Assembly (NCBI GenBank): GCA_016784545.1
Contig: JADHUM010000028.1
Location: 1 to 48,225, forward strand
Direction of reading: 5' to 3'
Length of the DNA stretch: 48,225 nucleotides
Source of the DNA: Candidatus Neomarinimicrobiota bacterium
GTDB taxonomy: Bacteria; Fidelibacterota; UBA8477; JABMPR01
Both the position numbers and the translations under genes were made by a program. The notes under the pieces are model-generated. The model worked only from the letters and a program-made list of their open reading frames with translations, made no database searches and was not told the origin of the DNA. Position 1 is the stretch's first letter, and each line of letters begins with the position of its first letter. Positions 10,901-19,407 of this stretch are shown in pieces.

Positions 10901-12107
10901 GCCCAACCCCATGATTGCCGCCTTCTGGGATGATCTGGTTATGGGAAGTGGTGATGTATATACTTACTCCAACGTCTCCGAACATATCTTTATCATCGAG
11001 TATCACAACATGCAGGGAGCCTATAGTGGTTCAACTCAAAAATTTGAGATTATCCTGTATGATGCCGATTATTACGGCAGTACGGATGGTAATGGCGATA
11101 TTAAGATTCAATATCACACCTATAATAATGACAATGATGTCGGTGTCGGTTGGGGTAGTTCAGTCCATGGTCAGTATTCCACCACAGGTCTTGAAGACCA
11201 CACTGGCCAGTTAGGGATGCAGTATACCTTCAACAATATGTGGGCAGAAACAGCTCATGTCTTGACCGATGAATCCGCTCTTTTCTTTACCACCAGAACA
11301 GACGCCATTCTGCCTTGCCCAGGCTGGGGTAGAGGAGATATCAATAATGACGGATACCGAGGTGTTCAGGATCTGATAATCCTCATCAATGTCATGCTGG
11401 GTAACGGTGAATTTGGCGAATGTGAATTCTGGGCGGCTGACAAGTCTCTTGATTCACTGATTAACGTCAGTGACGTGGTCCTGTTGGTTGATGAGATCAT
11501 GGGTGTTAGTCTAGCTCGCATAAGCCAGACTGAAGCCCAGGCTGATTTCATTATCGAAGATGGTAGTCTCATTCTGCGTGCCTCAGAGCCTGCAGAAGCT
11601 TTTAGCTTCACGCTGCAATCTACCACTCAGCCTAGTATCATGAATTATCCTGGTCTGACGGTTACTTCAAGGGAATCAGACGATGGACTCAAAGTTTTGG
11701 GTTATTGGACCGGAGAAGCACCTCGGGAAGTTGAGATCCTCAAAACTCAGGATACTCGGTTTGAAATTTCCCACCCACAGGTAGCTGGTGCTGCTGGTGT
11801 GATGATGAAATCAGGTACCACGATTATACCTGAAAGTTTTGAGATTACATCGGTTTATCCCAACCCATTTAATCCAACGGTTAATATCAGCTATAATCTT
11901 CCTGCAGCAGAAGAGGTGTCTATACACATCTATAATGCGCTGGGACAGGAAGTGAATTATTCAACAAGTCAGCTTCAGGCTGGTCAACATGTCTTCACAT
12001 GGAATGGCCTGGATCAGCAGCATCGTTTGGTAAGTTCTGGGATTTATTTCGCCAGAATCACCACCGCTGATGCCAATCAAATGGTAAAGCTGACCTATCT
12101 GCGCTAA
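7950..12107 (+). CDS. Exported C25-type protein with dockerin and T9SS sorting domain
   Basis: Residues 1-~21 form a signal peptide (cleavage near GLFAAS). A propeptide-like segment (~50-210) precedes a C25 domain: VVLVGDAGGTFNIP, AFIGRLPFAS, NYRGWLGMSGW with W430 where the family His is expected, TILTCGTG with C458, and NNLMGDPSTELW near 552. No His replaces the missing one nearby, so activity is uncertain. Carboxypeptidase-regulatory-like and Ig-like beta domains follow; residues ~890-1118 repeat the beta domain of the upstream C25 protein. Residues ~1127-1185 are a type I dockerin with two calcium-loop segments (GDINNDGYRGVQD and the D.SLD.LINVSDV unit). The C-terminus has YPNPFNPTVNI and a type A sorting tail. 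The 27-bp gap to the response regulator suggests co-transcription. Confidence 0.88.
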   Translation: MYKNILSLIITFGVVGGLFAASNPVSEKSLLSLKSFDANHSTLEASTPEFSIGSISFAQGEYDFLNTDMQGQLRLIGAPDLPTTSTLLAVPATGDLQTEISYTSLRVETNINLAPFQPVQLEAQNRPEGFAIDQDIYEQDAWFPPSPVILHERIQMRDLTLVTVEVSPFQYNPVTRELRIYEGLEVNVNHSEPLVAPERPISRFFEPIYENLVPNSTLVLEPNYQIPSILFIHTENTTVTTYLQALLDWRHEKGFEVHSASTLQTGSSNSSIKNYIQNAYDTWINPPEFVVLVGDAGGTFNIPTWIENFSNYNGEGDLPYVHLAGSDYIADAFIGRLPFASASEFSNIISKILNYEKNPPSFDTDWYTRALLVGDQASSGLSTIMTNRNINEYMEANGYQDNFEVYGGSFVSQIASGINAGVSYFNYRGWLGMSGWGNTNTSALTNGSNLPFVTILTCGTGGFTGDSRSEQFLRVGTTSVPKGAIGAVGTATSGTHTLYNNCVSVGIYHGIFSDELYYAGVAVERGRISLNQTYPSTTSDYVKIFSHWNNLMGDPSTELWTGVPQIIAMEAPDEIPADAQYLDIAILDATNNAIEGAWVTVTGSGVFVSGYTDADGSVVLDLPAALPASMTLTATKHNFKPEQMDITVGDDNFAILIDAATLNETVGNSDGMLNPGETAQFDLTFSNHSAASISNVFLTVAGENAPPVDYFYATLAAGASVVLNDQTFSLPADYPGMAKYDVAIQVTADGTSYTDHRRFDVYAPYLQVHTLAEPGFPPYSFDPGEVTNLVLFADNIGTLGSSNLTATLHSSDPNIEILDSVAVFSDVEPGSETSNSASSFEININTQVTVGVQIPLQVEFTDDNGFVEIVSLLLPIGTPGMGDPTGPDAGGYFCYDSQDLAYALAPQYNWIEIVPGMGSYTGTLVPLNDNGSNQEDIVTVNLPFDFGFYGEDYNQVSICSNGYIALGASETALFRNYPVPGPLGPNPMIAAFWDDLVMGSGDVYTYSNVSEHIFIIEYHNMQGAYSGSTQKFEIILYDADYYGSTDGNGDIKIQYHTYNNDNDVGVGWGSSVHGQYSTTGLEDHTGQLGMQYTFNNMWAETAHVLTDESALFFTTRTDAILPCPGWGRGDINNDGYRGVQDLIILINVMLGNGEFGECEFWAADKSLDSLINVSDVVLLVDEIMGVSLARISQTEAQADFIIEDGSLILRASEPAEAFSFTLQSTTQPSIMNYPGLTVTSRESDDGLKVLGYWTGEAPREVEILKTQDTRFEISHPQVAGAAGVMMKSGTTIIPESFEITSVYPNPFNPTVNISYNLPAAEEVSIHIYNALGQEVNYSTSQLQAGQHVFTWNGLDQQHRLVSSGIYFARITTADANQMVKLTYLR

Positions 12108-12134
12108 GCGCTGGAGAAGATCAGGGGATAACTC

Positions 12135-12842
12135 ATGAATAAGAACCTTTTACTCGTTGAAGATGATGCTGAAATCATCAGCCTTTTAAAGGAAGGTCTG
12201 CGCTACGAAGGGTTTGAGCTCACTATCTCTAAAGACGGTGATAGTGGTCTCGAAAAAGCACGTCAAGGAGACTATGGTCTTATTCTTATGGATTGGATGC
12301 TCCCTGAAATTTCAGGCATTGAAGTTGTGAAAGCTTTGCATGCAGACAATGTACACACCCCTGTCATTATGCTCACAGCACGTCATGATGAATTGGATAA
12401 GGTCGCTGCTCTGGAAGCAGGCTGTGATGACTACATCACCAAGCCCTTCAGCATCAAGGAATTGGTTGCCCGAATCAATGCAGTCATGCGTCGTGCTGCA
12501 TCCAATGTTATGGATGAAGAAGGCACGGAGCGCAAGATCAGCAAGGGAGAGCTGGAAATAGACCTGGAAAAACGGGCTGTTTCCATTCGTGGCAAGGAGA
12601 TTCAATTAACGGCCACAGAGTTCAACCTGCTTACGCTGCTGATCCGTCAGCCGGGGCGTGTATATAGTCGCAAGCAACTCCTGGATATTGTCTGGGATTA
12701 CTCTTTTGAGGGCTACGAGAACACGGTGAACACACACGTCAATCGTCTCAGGTCCAAAATTGAGAAGAATCCCAACAATCCTGAATACGTCCTCACAGTC
12801 TGGGGCGTAGGCTATAAATTTTCTGACGAGATAGGTGTCTAG
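12135..12842 (+). CDS. OmpR/PhoB-family response regulator
   Basis: A receiver domain (1-~120) has the acidic pocket VEDD at 8-11, the phospho-acceptor D53 in LMDWMLPE, a conserved Thr in MLTARHD and Lys in TKPFS. A winged-helix OmpR C-terminal domain (~140-235) contains TATEFNLLTLLIRQPGRVYS and the recognition segment NTVNTHVNRLRSKIE, ending in VWGVGYKF. Its partner kinase begins 12 bp downstream, so this is an intact two-component system. It follows the 4.1-kb C25 gene by only 27 bp, which suggests that either the exported proteins are its targets or it is expressed together with them. The start ATG is preceded by CAGGGGATAACTC, an adequate ribosome binding site. Confidence 0.93.
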   Translation: MNKNLLLVEDDAEIISLLKEGLRYEGFELTISKDGDSGLEKARQGDYGLILMDWMLPEISGIEVVKALHADNVHTPVIMLTARHDELDKVAALEAGCDDYITKPFSIKELVARINAVMRRAASNVMDEEGTERKISKGELEIDLEKRAVSIRGKEIQLTATEFNLLTLLIRQPGRVYSRKQLLDIVWDYSFEGYENTVNTHVNRLRSKIEKNPNNPEYVLTVWGVGYKFSDEIGV

Positions 12843-12854
12843 CAGGTTTCTTCC

Positions 12855-14345
12855 ATGGTCCAATTCAGACATATCCCTCTATATCGCACCCTGACCTTTA
12901 AGGTCTCCCTTGCGCTTATAGCCTTCTTTATTCTGAATGGGGTACTGTTGGTCCTATGGAATCAGGCTGATATCATGAATGATCTGGAAATTGATATCCA
13001 GACAACCTATCGCCATACAGCTCTAGAAATTACCGAGGAAATAGAAGACCCAGAAACCGATATCATAGACATGTCGGTTTTTTTTGATTCGCTTGCTCAG
13101 TACTATCCCGGAATGGAATTATTCCTGGTTGATCCTGATGGTGAAATCCTGGAGCATGGAAGCTATGTGCCATCTGAGCTCATCAACGACCATGTTTCAA
13201 TTGAGACCATCCAGGCTTTTATTCAAGCTGATACCAGCGACTATCCCATTGAAATAGCCATTCCAACAGCCACAGATCTTGATTTCGTTTTCGCAGCTGC
13301 GCCGCTTGGTTCCCCTGAAGATCCAACAGGCTACGTCCTGGTGACCATGGTTGAGGGTGGTGAAGATGTAATTGTGAGTTGGTGGGAAGAATATGGCTTA
13401 ATTCTGACGCGTACTATTTTATTCAGTATCATTGTCGCAGTATTTGCTGGCATACTGTTCTGGTATTTTCTTACTAGGCGTGTCCAGCATGTGGCTCAGG
13501 CAGTTCAAAATTATCGGGCAGGTGATACGCGCTTTGTCCTCAAGGACGAGGCAAGCGATGAAATTGGTCATGTCGCCATGCATATTGGCGATATGATGGA
13601 ACGCATCGATACCATGTTTGATGAATTGGGTCGCAAAGAGAAGATGAGAACAGAATTATTGGCTTCTGTGAGTCATGAACTGCAGACTCCCCTCACCGTC
13701 ATGCAGGGTACTATTGAAACCCTGGTTGAGCACCGTGAAAAGATGAGCGAAGAAGATCTCAGCCTGAAATTGGCCACCGTTTATTCCCAGGTTCGACATA
13801 TGAGTGCCCTCATTGATGATATGTTTGATGTGGCCATACTTGAAACAGGTCAGATGCGAATCAATGCAGAACCTTTCCCCATGGTTGAGCTGGTGGAAGA
13901 TGTACTCCAGAGTTATGCCCTGTTGCTGGAACAATCAAAGATCACCGTTGAAAGGGATTTTCCAGATACGATCCAGACGGTGAATGCTGACCCCCTTCGA
14001 ATTCGTCAGGTCATCCGCAACCTCTTGAGCAATGCTATTAAATTTTCATCCCCGGGAGATACCATCCGAATCACGACGGAGGTGAAATCCAATGAGATTC
14101 TCTCCTTTCGCATCGAGGATACTGGTATCGGTATCGCAGAAGGGGATATCAGTAAGATTTTTGAAAGCTTTTACCGTTCCAAGCAGCAATTGCAAAAGAC
14201 TGTCAAGGGCACTGGTCTGGGTTTACATATCTGCCAGCACATTCTCAAGCTCCATGACACCAACCTGGAAGTCAAAAGTCGCCTGGATATTGGCAGTACC
14301 TTTTCGTTCGATCTAAAACTTTACAAAGAAGTTGTAACGATTTAA
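12855..14345 (+). CDS. Membrane sensor histidine kinase with HAMP domain
   Basis: Two membrane helices (~13-35 and ~180-203) bracket an extracytoplasmic sensor of about 140 residues with no family I recognise. A HAMP linker follows, then a HisKA dimerisation domain with phospho-acceptor H274 in [10 protein letters not shown], and a HATPase domain with the N box ([13 protein letters not shown]), G1 (EDTGIGI) and G2 (GTGLGLHI) motifs. All catalytic motifs are intact. It pairs with the OmpR-type regulator immediately upstream. The ligand cannot be told from sequence. A start at the ATG at 12855 is supported by the tight spacing after the regulator stop at 12842. Confidence 0.93.
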   Translation: MVQFRHIPLYRTLTFKVSLALIAFFILNGVLLVLWNQADIMNDLEIDIQTTYRHTALEITEEIEDPETDIIDMSVFFDSLAQYYPGMELFLVDPDGEILEHGSYVPSELINDHVSIETIQAFIQADTSDYPIEIAIPTATDLDFVFAAAPLGSPEDPTGYVLVTMVEGGEDVIVSWWEEYGLILTRTILFSIIVAVFAGILFWYFLTRRVQHVAQAVQNYRAGDTRFVLKDEASDEIGHVAMHIGDMMERIDTMFDELGRKEKMRTELLASVSHELQTPLTVMQGTIETLVEHREKMSEEDLSLKLATVYSQVRHMSALIDDMFDVAILETGQMRINAEPFPMVELVEDVLQSYALLLEQSKITVERDFPDTIQTVNADPLRIRQVIRNLLSNAIKFSSPGDTIRITTEVKSNEILSFRIEDTGIGIAEGDISKIFESFYRSKQQLQKTVKGTGLGLHICQHILKLHDTNLEVKSRLDIGSTFSFDLKLYKEVVTI

Positions 14346-14389
14346 CCCGTCCCAGCTCTAAATTCTCGTCACAAAAAAAAGGAAACATC

Positions 14390-14740
14390 ATGAGTGAAGC
14401 AATCACCACTTCAAGTGGTCTGAAATATATTGAAGAAGTAATTGGAACCGGTAACTCCCCCTTAAGTGGTCAGGGAGTGGTGGTGCATTATACTGGTACT
14501 CTGGAGGATGGGACAAAATTTGACAGCTCAGTCGATCGCAACAAGCCTTTCAGTTTTACCATTGGTGTTGGCAGAGTTATTCAGGGTTGGGATGAAGGCG
14601 TCCTATCAATGAAAGTTGGTGGAAAAAGGCGTTTAATTATTCCATCTGATCTGGGTTATGGTGCCCAGGGCGCCGGTGGCGTCATTCCCCCCAATGCCAC
14701 GCTCATATTCGATGTAGAATTACTGGAAATTCGTGAGTAG
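14390..14740 (+). CDS. FKBP-type peptidyl-prolyl cis-trans isomerase
   Basis: A single-domain FKBP of 116 residues with the full family pattern: [42 protein letters not shown] and [14 protein letters not shown] at the C-terminus. It catalyses cis-trans isomerisation of peptidyl-prolyl bonds. No signal peptide is present, so it is probably cytoplasmic. An AAAAGGAAA ribosome binding site precedes the ATG. The thioredoxin-like gene starts 9 bp after its stop, suggesting a small protein-folding/redox unit. Confidence 0.95.
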   Translation: MSEAITTSSGLKYIEEVIGTGNSPLSGQGVVVHYTGTLEDGTKFDSSVDRNKPFSFTIGVGRVIQGWDEGVLSMKVGGKRRLIIPSDLGYGAQGAGGVIPPNATLIFDVELLEIRE

Positions 14741-14749
14741 CGTTTCGCA

Positions 14750-15082
14750 ATGACTTTAGCTGAGCTCCAGACCGTTCTGGATGAGCATCCCCTCACATTG
14801 CTCTATTTTTCAACTCCTACATGCAATGTATGTAAGGTACTGAAACCCCGAGTGAAAGCACTCCTGGAGGAAGAACCACCCTGGCATTTTCAATATATAA
14901 AGACTGAAGATTCCATGGAAATTGCCGGCCAAAATCTCATCTTTGCCGTCCCCACGCTTTTACTGATGGCAGATGGGCGCGAGATAGGTAGACTCAGTCG
15001 CCATTTTGGGATGCATGAGCTGGAACAACCCGTGCGTCGCTATGCTGAATTGTTTAAACAATCTGAATCTGAAACCTCCTAG
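14750..15082 (+). CDS. Thioredoxin-family protein
   Basis: A thioredoxin fold of 110 residues with an active-site-like CNVC motif (PTCNVCKVLKPR, around residues 25-30) and the cis-Pro segment FAVPTLLLM. The CxxC is NV in the middle rather than the usual GP, so it is a thioredoxin-like reductase or carrier and not the main thioredoxin. There is no signal peptide, so it acts in the cytoplasm. It starts 9 bp after the FKBP stop and is followed 15 bp later by the methyltransferase gene. Confidence 0.85.
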   Translation: MTLAELQTVLDEHPLTLLYFSTPTCNVCKVLKPRVKALLEEEPPWHFQYIKTEDSMEIAGQNLIFAVPTLLLMADGREIGRLSRHFGMHELEQPVRRYAELFKQSESETS

Positions 15083-15097
15083 AAGCTGAAACTTCAA

Positions 15098-16147
15098 ATG
15101 CTCCGATACCTGCTCCTGCGAAACCCCGGTCATAACAGAGTATACTATCTGGAATCCGAAAAACTGGCCCTGGCTGAGCTCACCCTGACATCAAAACGGT
15201 TTGACCAGCCCTGTGACCACATTGAATCCATAAATATTGCAGGCATTAATTATCTGTCCTTTACAGTAGGGCAAATCTTAAGTGAGACTGAGTTAAAGTG
15301 GCTCTCGAATCTCTCCTTTGTCTTAGCACTTTATCAACAGTCAGCGGACACCACAGATTCAGCTCTTCACCCAGTAGAGTTGACACCCCATTCCCATGCG
15401 GATCCCAAGATTTCCATGCTGCTCAAGTATTCAGGGAAGACCAACGAAATATTTACAAGGATGATGGTCAATGTGGGCTTGGTCTCAAGTGATTTTGGGC
15501 TGGATGATGCCATTCAGCTGCTGGATCCTGTCTCAGGCAAGGGAACCACTCTCTTTGAGGGAGCCATTCGGGGATTTGATGTGACGGGGATTGAATCAGA
15601 GCGCAAAATGGTCCATGAGGCCACCATCTTTTTTAAGAAATTTCTGGAACAGGAAAAATACAAGCACTCCTTAAGCAAACACGCCATGTATTCCAGCAGT
15701 ACTGGAAGTGAAGCTTCCATTCAATTATTTGAATATGCTCGGGATAAGCAGGAATTCAAGACCGAGAGCTCCAGAAAACATCTGGCCCTCATCGCCGGCA
15801 ATGCCATCCATTCAAGGCGTTACTTCAAGGCCGAAAAATTCCATCTCATCATCGGTGATTTACCCTATGGTATCTCCCATGGAAATAAAAGCCAGAAGAA
15901 ACATAACTCACCCACTCGCAGTCCCGCGGAACTCATGGAAGCCTGTTTGCCTGAATTTCACAAGATATTGAAAACAGGGGGGTGTCTGGTGTTAGCCTGG
16001 AACAAGTTTGTCTGGTCCCGCGAAGACTTCGTACAACTCCTCAATGCCAGGGGCTTTCACGTCCAGGACTCAGATCCCTATGATCAATTCACCCACCGTG
16101 TTGATCAATCCATCAAAAGAGATATCGTCGTCGCCTGCAAAGCTTGA
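15098..16147 (+). CDS. TRM11-like / UPF0020 RNA methyltransferase
   Basis: The C-terminal half is a Rossmann methyltransferase: the SAM-binding motif I is DPVSGKGTTLFEGA (~residues 146-159), an acidic motif II follows in GIESERK, and the catalytic motif is DLPYG (~residue 254), a variant of the N/D-P-P-Y motif of base-N methyltransferases. This arrangement fits the TRM11/UPF0020 group that methylates guanosine in tRNA or rRNA. The N-terminal half does not show a clear THUMP domain to me. The substrate is therefore uncertain. It is the last gene in a compact run with FKBP and the thioredoxin-like protein. Confidence 0.7.
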   Translation: MLRYLLLRNPGHNRVYYLESEKLALAELTLTSKRFDQPCDHIESINIAGINYLSFTVGQILSETELKWLSNLSFVLALYQQSADTTDSALHPVELTPHSHADPKISMLLKYSGKTNEIFTRMMVNVGLVSSDFGLDDAIQLLDPVSGKGTTLFEGAIRGFDVTGIESERKMVHEATIFFKKFLEQEKYKHSLSKHAMYSSSTGSEASIQLFEYARDKQEFKTESSRKHLALIAGNAIHSRRYFKAEKFHLIIGDLPYGISHGNKSQKKHNSPTRSPAELMEACLPEFHKILKTGGCLVLAWNKFVWSREDFVQLLNARGFHVQDSDPYDQFTHRVDQSIKRDIVVACKA

Positions 16148-16149
16148 TT

Positions 16150-16178
16150 AGAGGCAACTAGATGCTAAGAGGCAACTA
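16150..16178. repeat. 11-bp direct repeat
   Basis: AGAGGCAACTA occurs at 16150-16160 and again at 16168-16178, an 18-base period, between the methyltransferase gene and the promoter of the next gene. The significance is unknown. Confidence 0.5.
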
Positions 16179-16179
16179 C

Positions 16180-16208
16180 TTGTTAAATAGATAGGGATTA
16201 CATATATT
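16180..16208 (+). promoter_or_regulatory. Putative promoter of the 16231 gene
   Basis: TTGTTA at 16180-16185 and TATATT at 16203-16208 are separated by 17 bases, giving a predicted start near 16215. A strong ribosome binding site (GGAGGGG) follows just before the ATG at 16231. This would give the exported-protein gene its own promoter with a very short leader. Confidence 0.45.
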
Positions 16209-16230
16209 CACCCCTAATTTTGGAGGGGAT

Positions 16231-18906
16231 ATGAAATCAAAAATATTTTTTAGTCTATTGTTTTTATTCAATTTGGGTTATGCCATTGAGGAGAATCAAC
16301 TCTGGGATGGCAATCAGATTAATAATTTGTGGGACAATACGGGTCGGATTACCTCCCATGGTCCCGCTGCAGGGATGGAATGGCCTGCAGGCAGTGGTGA
16401 TAGTCCTGTATTTGCTGCAGGTCTTTGGGTTGTTGCTGGTCGCGTGAATGGTGCAGATGATATTCGCAGTGCATCGGCCGAATTCACCACTGAGTCTCTC
16501 CCAGGACCCTGGGGCTCTGATCCTGAATTACCAGAGAACAGAATATACAAAATTCAGACTGCGGATGGTCGATCCAATCCTGATTGGGATATCTGGCCCA
16601 TTGATCAGGGGGCACCCTGGATTGATGTGAACGAAGATGGTGTATATGATCCAGCCATTGATCGCCCGGATGTTAAGGGTGATCTTTATTTTTGGACCGT
16701 ATTCAATGACGGTAATGCAGAGAGACACTCCCATCTATGGAGTACCCAACCCCTGGATGTTGAAGTCACCAGCGCTATCTACGGTTTTGAAGGACCAGGT
16801 CCCTTGGAAAACACCATGTTTATTGAATGGAACATCAAGAATGCAGGGACGAACCAGCTGGATTCTGTGTTTTTAGGTATCTGGCAGGATATTGATCTGG
16901 GTGACGCCAATAACGACTACCCTGGCTGTGCCCCCGATCTTGATCTGAGTTATCATTATGTTGGAGAATTGCCAGATGAGGACTATGGAATGTTCCCACC
17001 GGCAGTGGGCTTTTCCCTCCTTCAAGGACCCATCGTGCCTTCCGTTGGAGACACAGCCTGGGTTTCAGGTGAACTCGTTCCAGACTATAAGAACCTGCAC
17101 ACCTCGGCTTTTATTCCATTTTGCGCCGTTGAATGTCCAGATCCTGAGACCGCCGGAGAAGCATTTCTGGCGATGCAGGGTCGTAATCAAGAGGGGAATC
17201 TCTATGTAAACCCATCCAATAATACACCAGAACCATTCATGTATTCCGGGAATCCAGTGGATGGGTCAGGATGGTTGGCAGTAAACGACACATATCCCCG
17301 TGATTGGCGGGGGGTTCTATCCACTGGCTCTATTAGTCTTGCCCCAGGAGCGTCTCAACAACTGGTTGCGGCTTGTGTGATTTCTCCAGGTATGGGTCCA
17401 ATAGCTGCCCTGGCAGCTTTATTTGACGATGTTGAAACAGTTAGGGATGTCTACAACTCACAGTTTACCGAAATAGAGAGTATTGTTCAGGTTTCAGAAA
17501 TTGACATTCCCCACAATACAGAAAGCTCGGGACCCTTCACTTTTCAGTTTGAGATTCTGGATAGCCAAAACCGATGGTCGGGTAGCAAGTACATTAACTT
17601 TATAACAGAGGTTGGTCTTGCTACCTATGTCCTGGAATCTGTTGGGGACAACATATATCAGGCTGAAATTCCAGAATCTTTTGCAATGGGAACAGTTACT
17701 GCGTTTTACTATATATTTCATGATGATGGTGTGAGTGATCCGGACTTTTGGCCCTCAGGTGCCCCTAACAATAGTATGTTGTTTACGTTTGGACCTGATC
17801 ACGAAGCACCAGTAGTCGCTGGATTGCAGGAACACAATGATGTCCACTATCTGTTGCCATTCACCAAATCAGTGCAGATTGATACCGTATACGACCAACG
17901 CTTTGATGTTGAAGACGTCTGGCTGAATTGGACCATCGGTGGCAGTGATATTATGACGGCTCCCATGGTTGCAATCGATTCGAATGAAGTGGACTGGCAG
18001 TTAAATCAGGTCTATCTCGGTGAGTTGGCAGATGTGGTGTCTCAAGAGGGCGATACAGTTAAATATTGGGTTACCGCTCTGGATGGCAGTCTTGGGAACA
18101 ATGCCGGAAATTCAGAGATCCATTCCTTTGTGGCCCAAAATCATGAAACGGTGGCTGACTTTGATCGCATTAGTAATTTGTTCGAAATCGTGGATTGGCA
18201 ACCCTTTGAGAATGCCATACTGTCTGAATTTATAAATGGAGCAGATAACTGGCTTCATGTCATCCTGCTGGCAGTGAACGCGTCTGATGTATCTGCAGAT
18301 ACCATGCAGATGATTCGTGAGCTTGATCTCACGCCCTTCGATGCAGCCTGGTTCAATATCCCCATGGTTGGTAGCTTTCGAGATTCTACTAACTATGGCT
18401 TGATTCAGATACGGGCTGACGGGGTCTATCACACTGTGGATTCTCTTTATGGCACCATTCCACCAGCGACCTATTCCTACGATCTATCGCCCTTCCTGGA
18501 TGCAACTGATGTGAGTATCCGCTTTGTGGCACATCCAAACTATGGATTTATGCGCTGGATGATCGATGATATCTTATTCCATAACGACCCGACTCTGGTT
18601 GGCATCAAGGAATCAGATTTGAACCCGGCAACTTTTTCGTTAAAACAAAACTATCCAAACCCATTCAATCCTCTCACGAGCATCGCCTACACACTGCCTG
18701 AGCTTATGGATGTTGAATTTGAAATATTCGATATCAGGGGCCGCATGGTAAAAAGCTGGTCCTTGGCAAGACAGGCCAGAGGAGAACACAAATTATTCTG
18801 GGATGGCACCAATGCAGGCGGTGAGCTGGTTTCCACCGGCGTTTACCTTGGGGTTATCAAGACAGAGGACTATCAGGCAACAATTAAAATGGTTTTACTA
18901 CGATAG
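16231..18906 (+). CDS. Exported protein with T9SS type A sorting domain, function unknown
   Basis: A signal peptide (residues 1-~19, KSKIFFSLLFLFNLGYA) starts the 891-residue protein. The mature part opens with a segment rich in Trp, Gly and Asn (NNLWDNTGRITSHGP) and is beta-rich throughout; I recognise no catalytic domain. Asp-rich loops such as DVNEDGVYDPAIDRPD may bind calcium. The C-terminus is a type A sorting domain with QNYPNPFNPLTSI and STGVYLGVI. It is the fifth T9SS-tailed protein in the window, but stands alone with its own putative promoter at 16180-16208. A short GC-rich hairpin (AGCCC/GGGCT) lies just after the stop, between it and the convergent gene. Confidence 0.85.
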   Translation: MKSKIFFSLLFLFNLGYAIEENQLWDGNQINNLWDNTGRITSHGPAAGMEWPAGSGDSPVFAAGLWVVAGRVNGADDIRSASAEFTTESLPGPWGSDPELPENRIYKIQTADGRSNPDWDIWPIDQGAPWIDVNEDGVYDPAIDRPDVKGDLYFWTVFNDGNAERHSHLWSTQPLDVEVTSAIYGFEGPGPLENTMFIEWNIKNAGTNQLDSVFLGIWQDIDLGDANNDYPGCAPDLDLSYHYVGELPDEDYGMFPPAVGFSLLQGPIVPSVGDTAWVSGELVPDYKNLHTSAFIPFCAVECPDPETAGEAFLAMQGRNQEGNLYVNPSNNTPEPFMYSGNPVDGSGWLAVNDTYPRDWRGVLSTGSISLAPGASQQLVAACVISPGMGPIAALAALFDDVETVRDVYNSQFTEIESIVQVSEIDIPHNTESSGPFTFQFEILDSQNRWSGSKYINFITEVGLATYVLESVGDNIYQAEIPESFAMGTVTAFYYIFHDDGVSDPDFWPSGAPNNSMLFTFGPDHEAPVVAGLQEHNDVHYLLPFTKSVQIDTVYDQRFDVEDVWLNWTIGGSDIMTAPMVAIDSNEVDWQLNQVYLGELADVVSQEGDTVKYWVTALDGSLGNNAGNSEIHSFVAQNHETVADFDRISNLFEIVDWQPFENAILSEFINGADNWLHVILLAVNASDVSADTMQMIRELDLTPFDAAWFNIPMVGSFRDSTNYGLIQIRADGVYHTVDSLYGTIPPATYSYDLSPFLDATDVSIRFVAHPNYGFMRWMIDDILFHNDPTLVGIKESDLNPATFSLKQNYPNPFNPLTSIAYTLPELMDVEFEIFDIRGRMVKSWSLARQARGEHKLFWDGTNAGGELVSTGVYLGVIKTEDYQATIKMVLLR

Positions 18907-18938
18907 GACAGATCAGGTAAGCCCCTGGGGGCTCAATA

Positions 18939-19406
18939 TTAATTCTCGACTTTATCGATTACATCCTCTGGCAGGGGACCAGCAGGCGTCTGACTCGTTT
19001 GATTCTTGATGGCTTCAATTTCAACAAAATCAAACAATCGACCCCGCCCTATGCCTTCGCACTCTTCTTCAATCAATTTCCAGCGGTATTGTGATCTCAG
19101 ATTAGCCTTCCAGAAGGGGAAGGTCCTGCATTGTGTGGGGCGTGCTTCATAGATAGTGCAGCCCTTCTCTCCATAAAAGATGCAGTTGTCTTCATCGTTC
19201 TTGAACACATACTGACCTTCATGGAGTTCCATATAAGTTGATGTAAATTTATTGATACTGAGATCAAGATGTTTGGCGGCAAAGCCTACATCCTCCAGTG
19301 TGGGGTAGACAAAGCCACCTCCCAGCTTGCAGCAGGCGCCACAACCCGTGCATTCAAAATGCAGCCCCCTTGCGTAGAAGCGTTCTTTAAGCGCAGATTT
19401 TGACAA
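18939..19406 (-). CDS. YkgJ-family cysteine cluster protein
   Basis: A 155-residue protein with the YkgJ/Fe-S-cluster-type pattern: an N-terminal CxxCxxCC (C19, C22, C25, C26), then DNCIFYGEKGC and PTQCRTFPFW. The family is thought to bind a metal or Fe-S centre; its function is poorly known. Translation must start at the TTG at 19406, because the frame has a stop about 16 bases further upstream and no ATG. AAAGGG, within the end of the SDR gene, can serve as its ribosome binding site. The SDR stop codon lies one base before this start, so the two minus-strand genes are surely co-transcribed. Confidence 0.85.
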   Translation of the reverse strand: MSKSALKERFYARGLHFECTGCGACCKLGGGFVYPTLEDVGFAAKHLDLSINKFTSTYMELHEGQYVFKNDEDNCIFYGEKGCTIYEARPTQCRTFPFWKANLRSQYRWKLIEEECEGIGRGRLFDFVEIEAIKNQTSQTPAGPLPEDVIDKVEN

Positions 19407-19407
19407 G

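Noticed and set aside
18907-18938. Bidirectional terminator between the convergent genes
   Set aside because: The AGCCC/GGGCT hairpin is only five base pairs and lacks a proper T-run on either strand.
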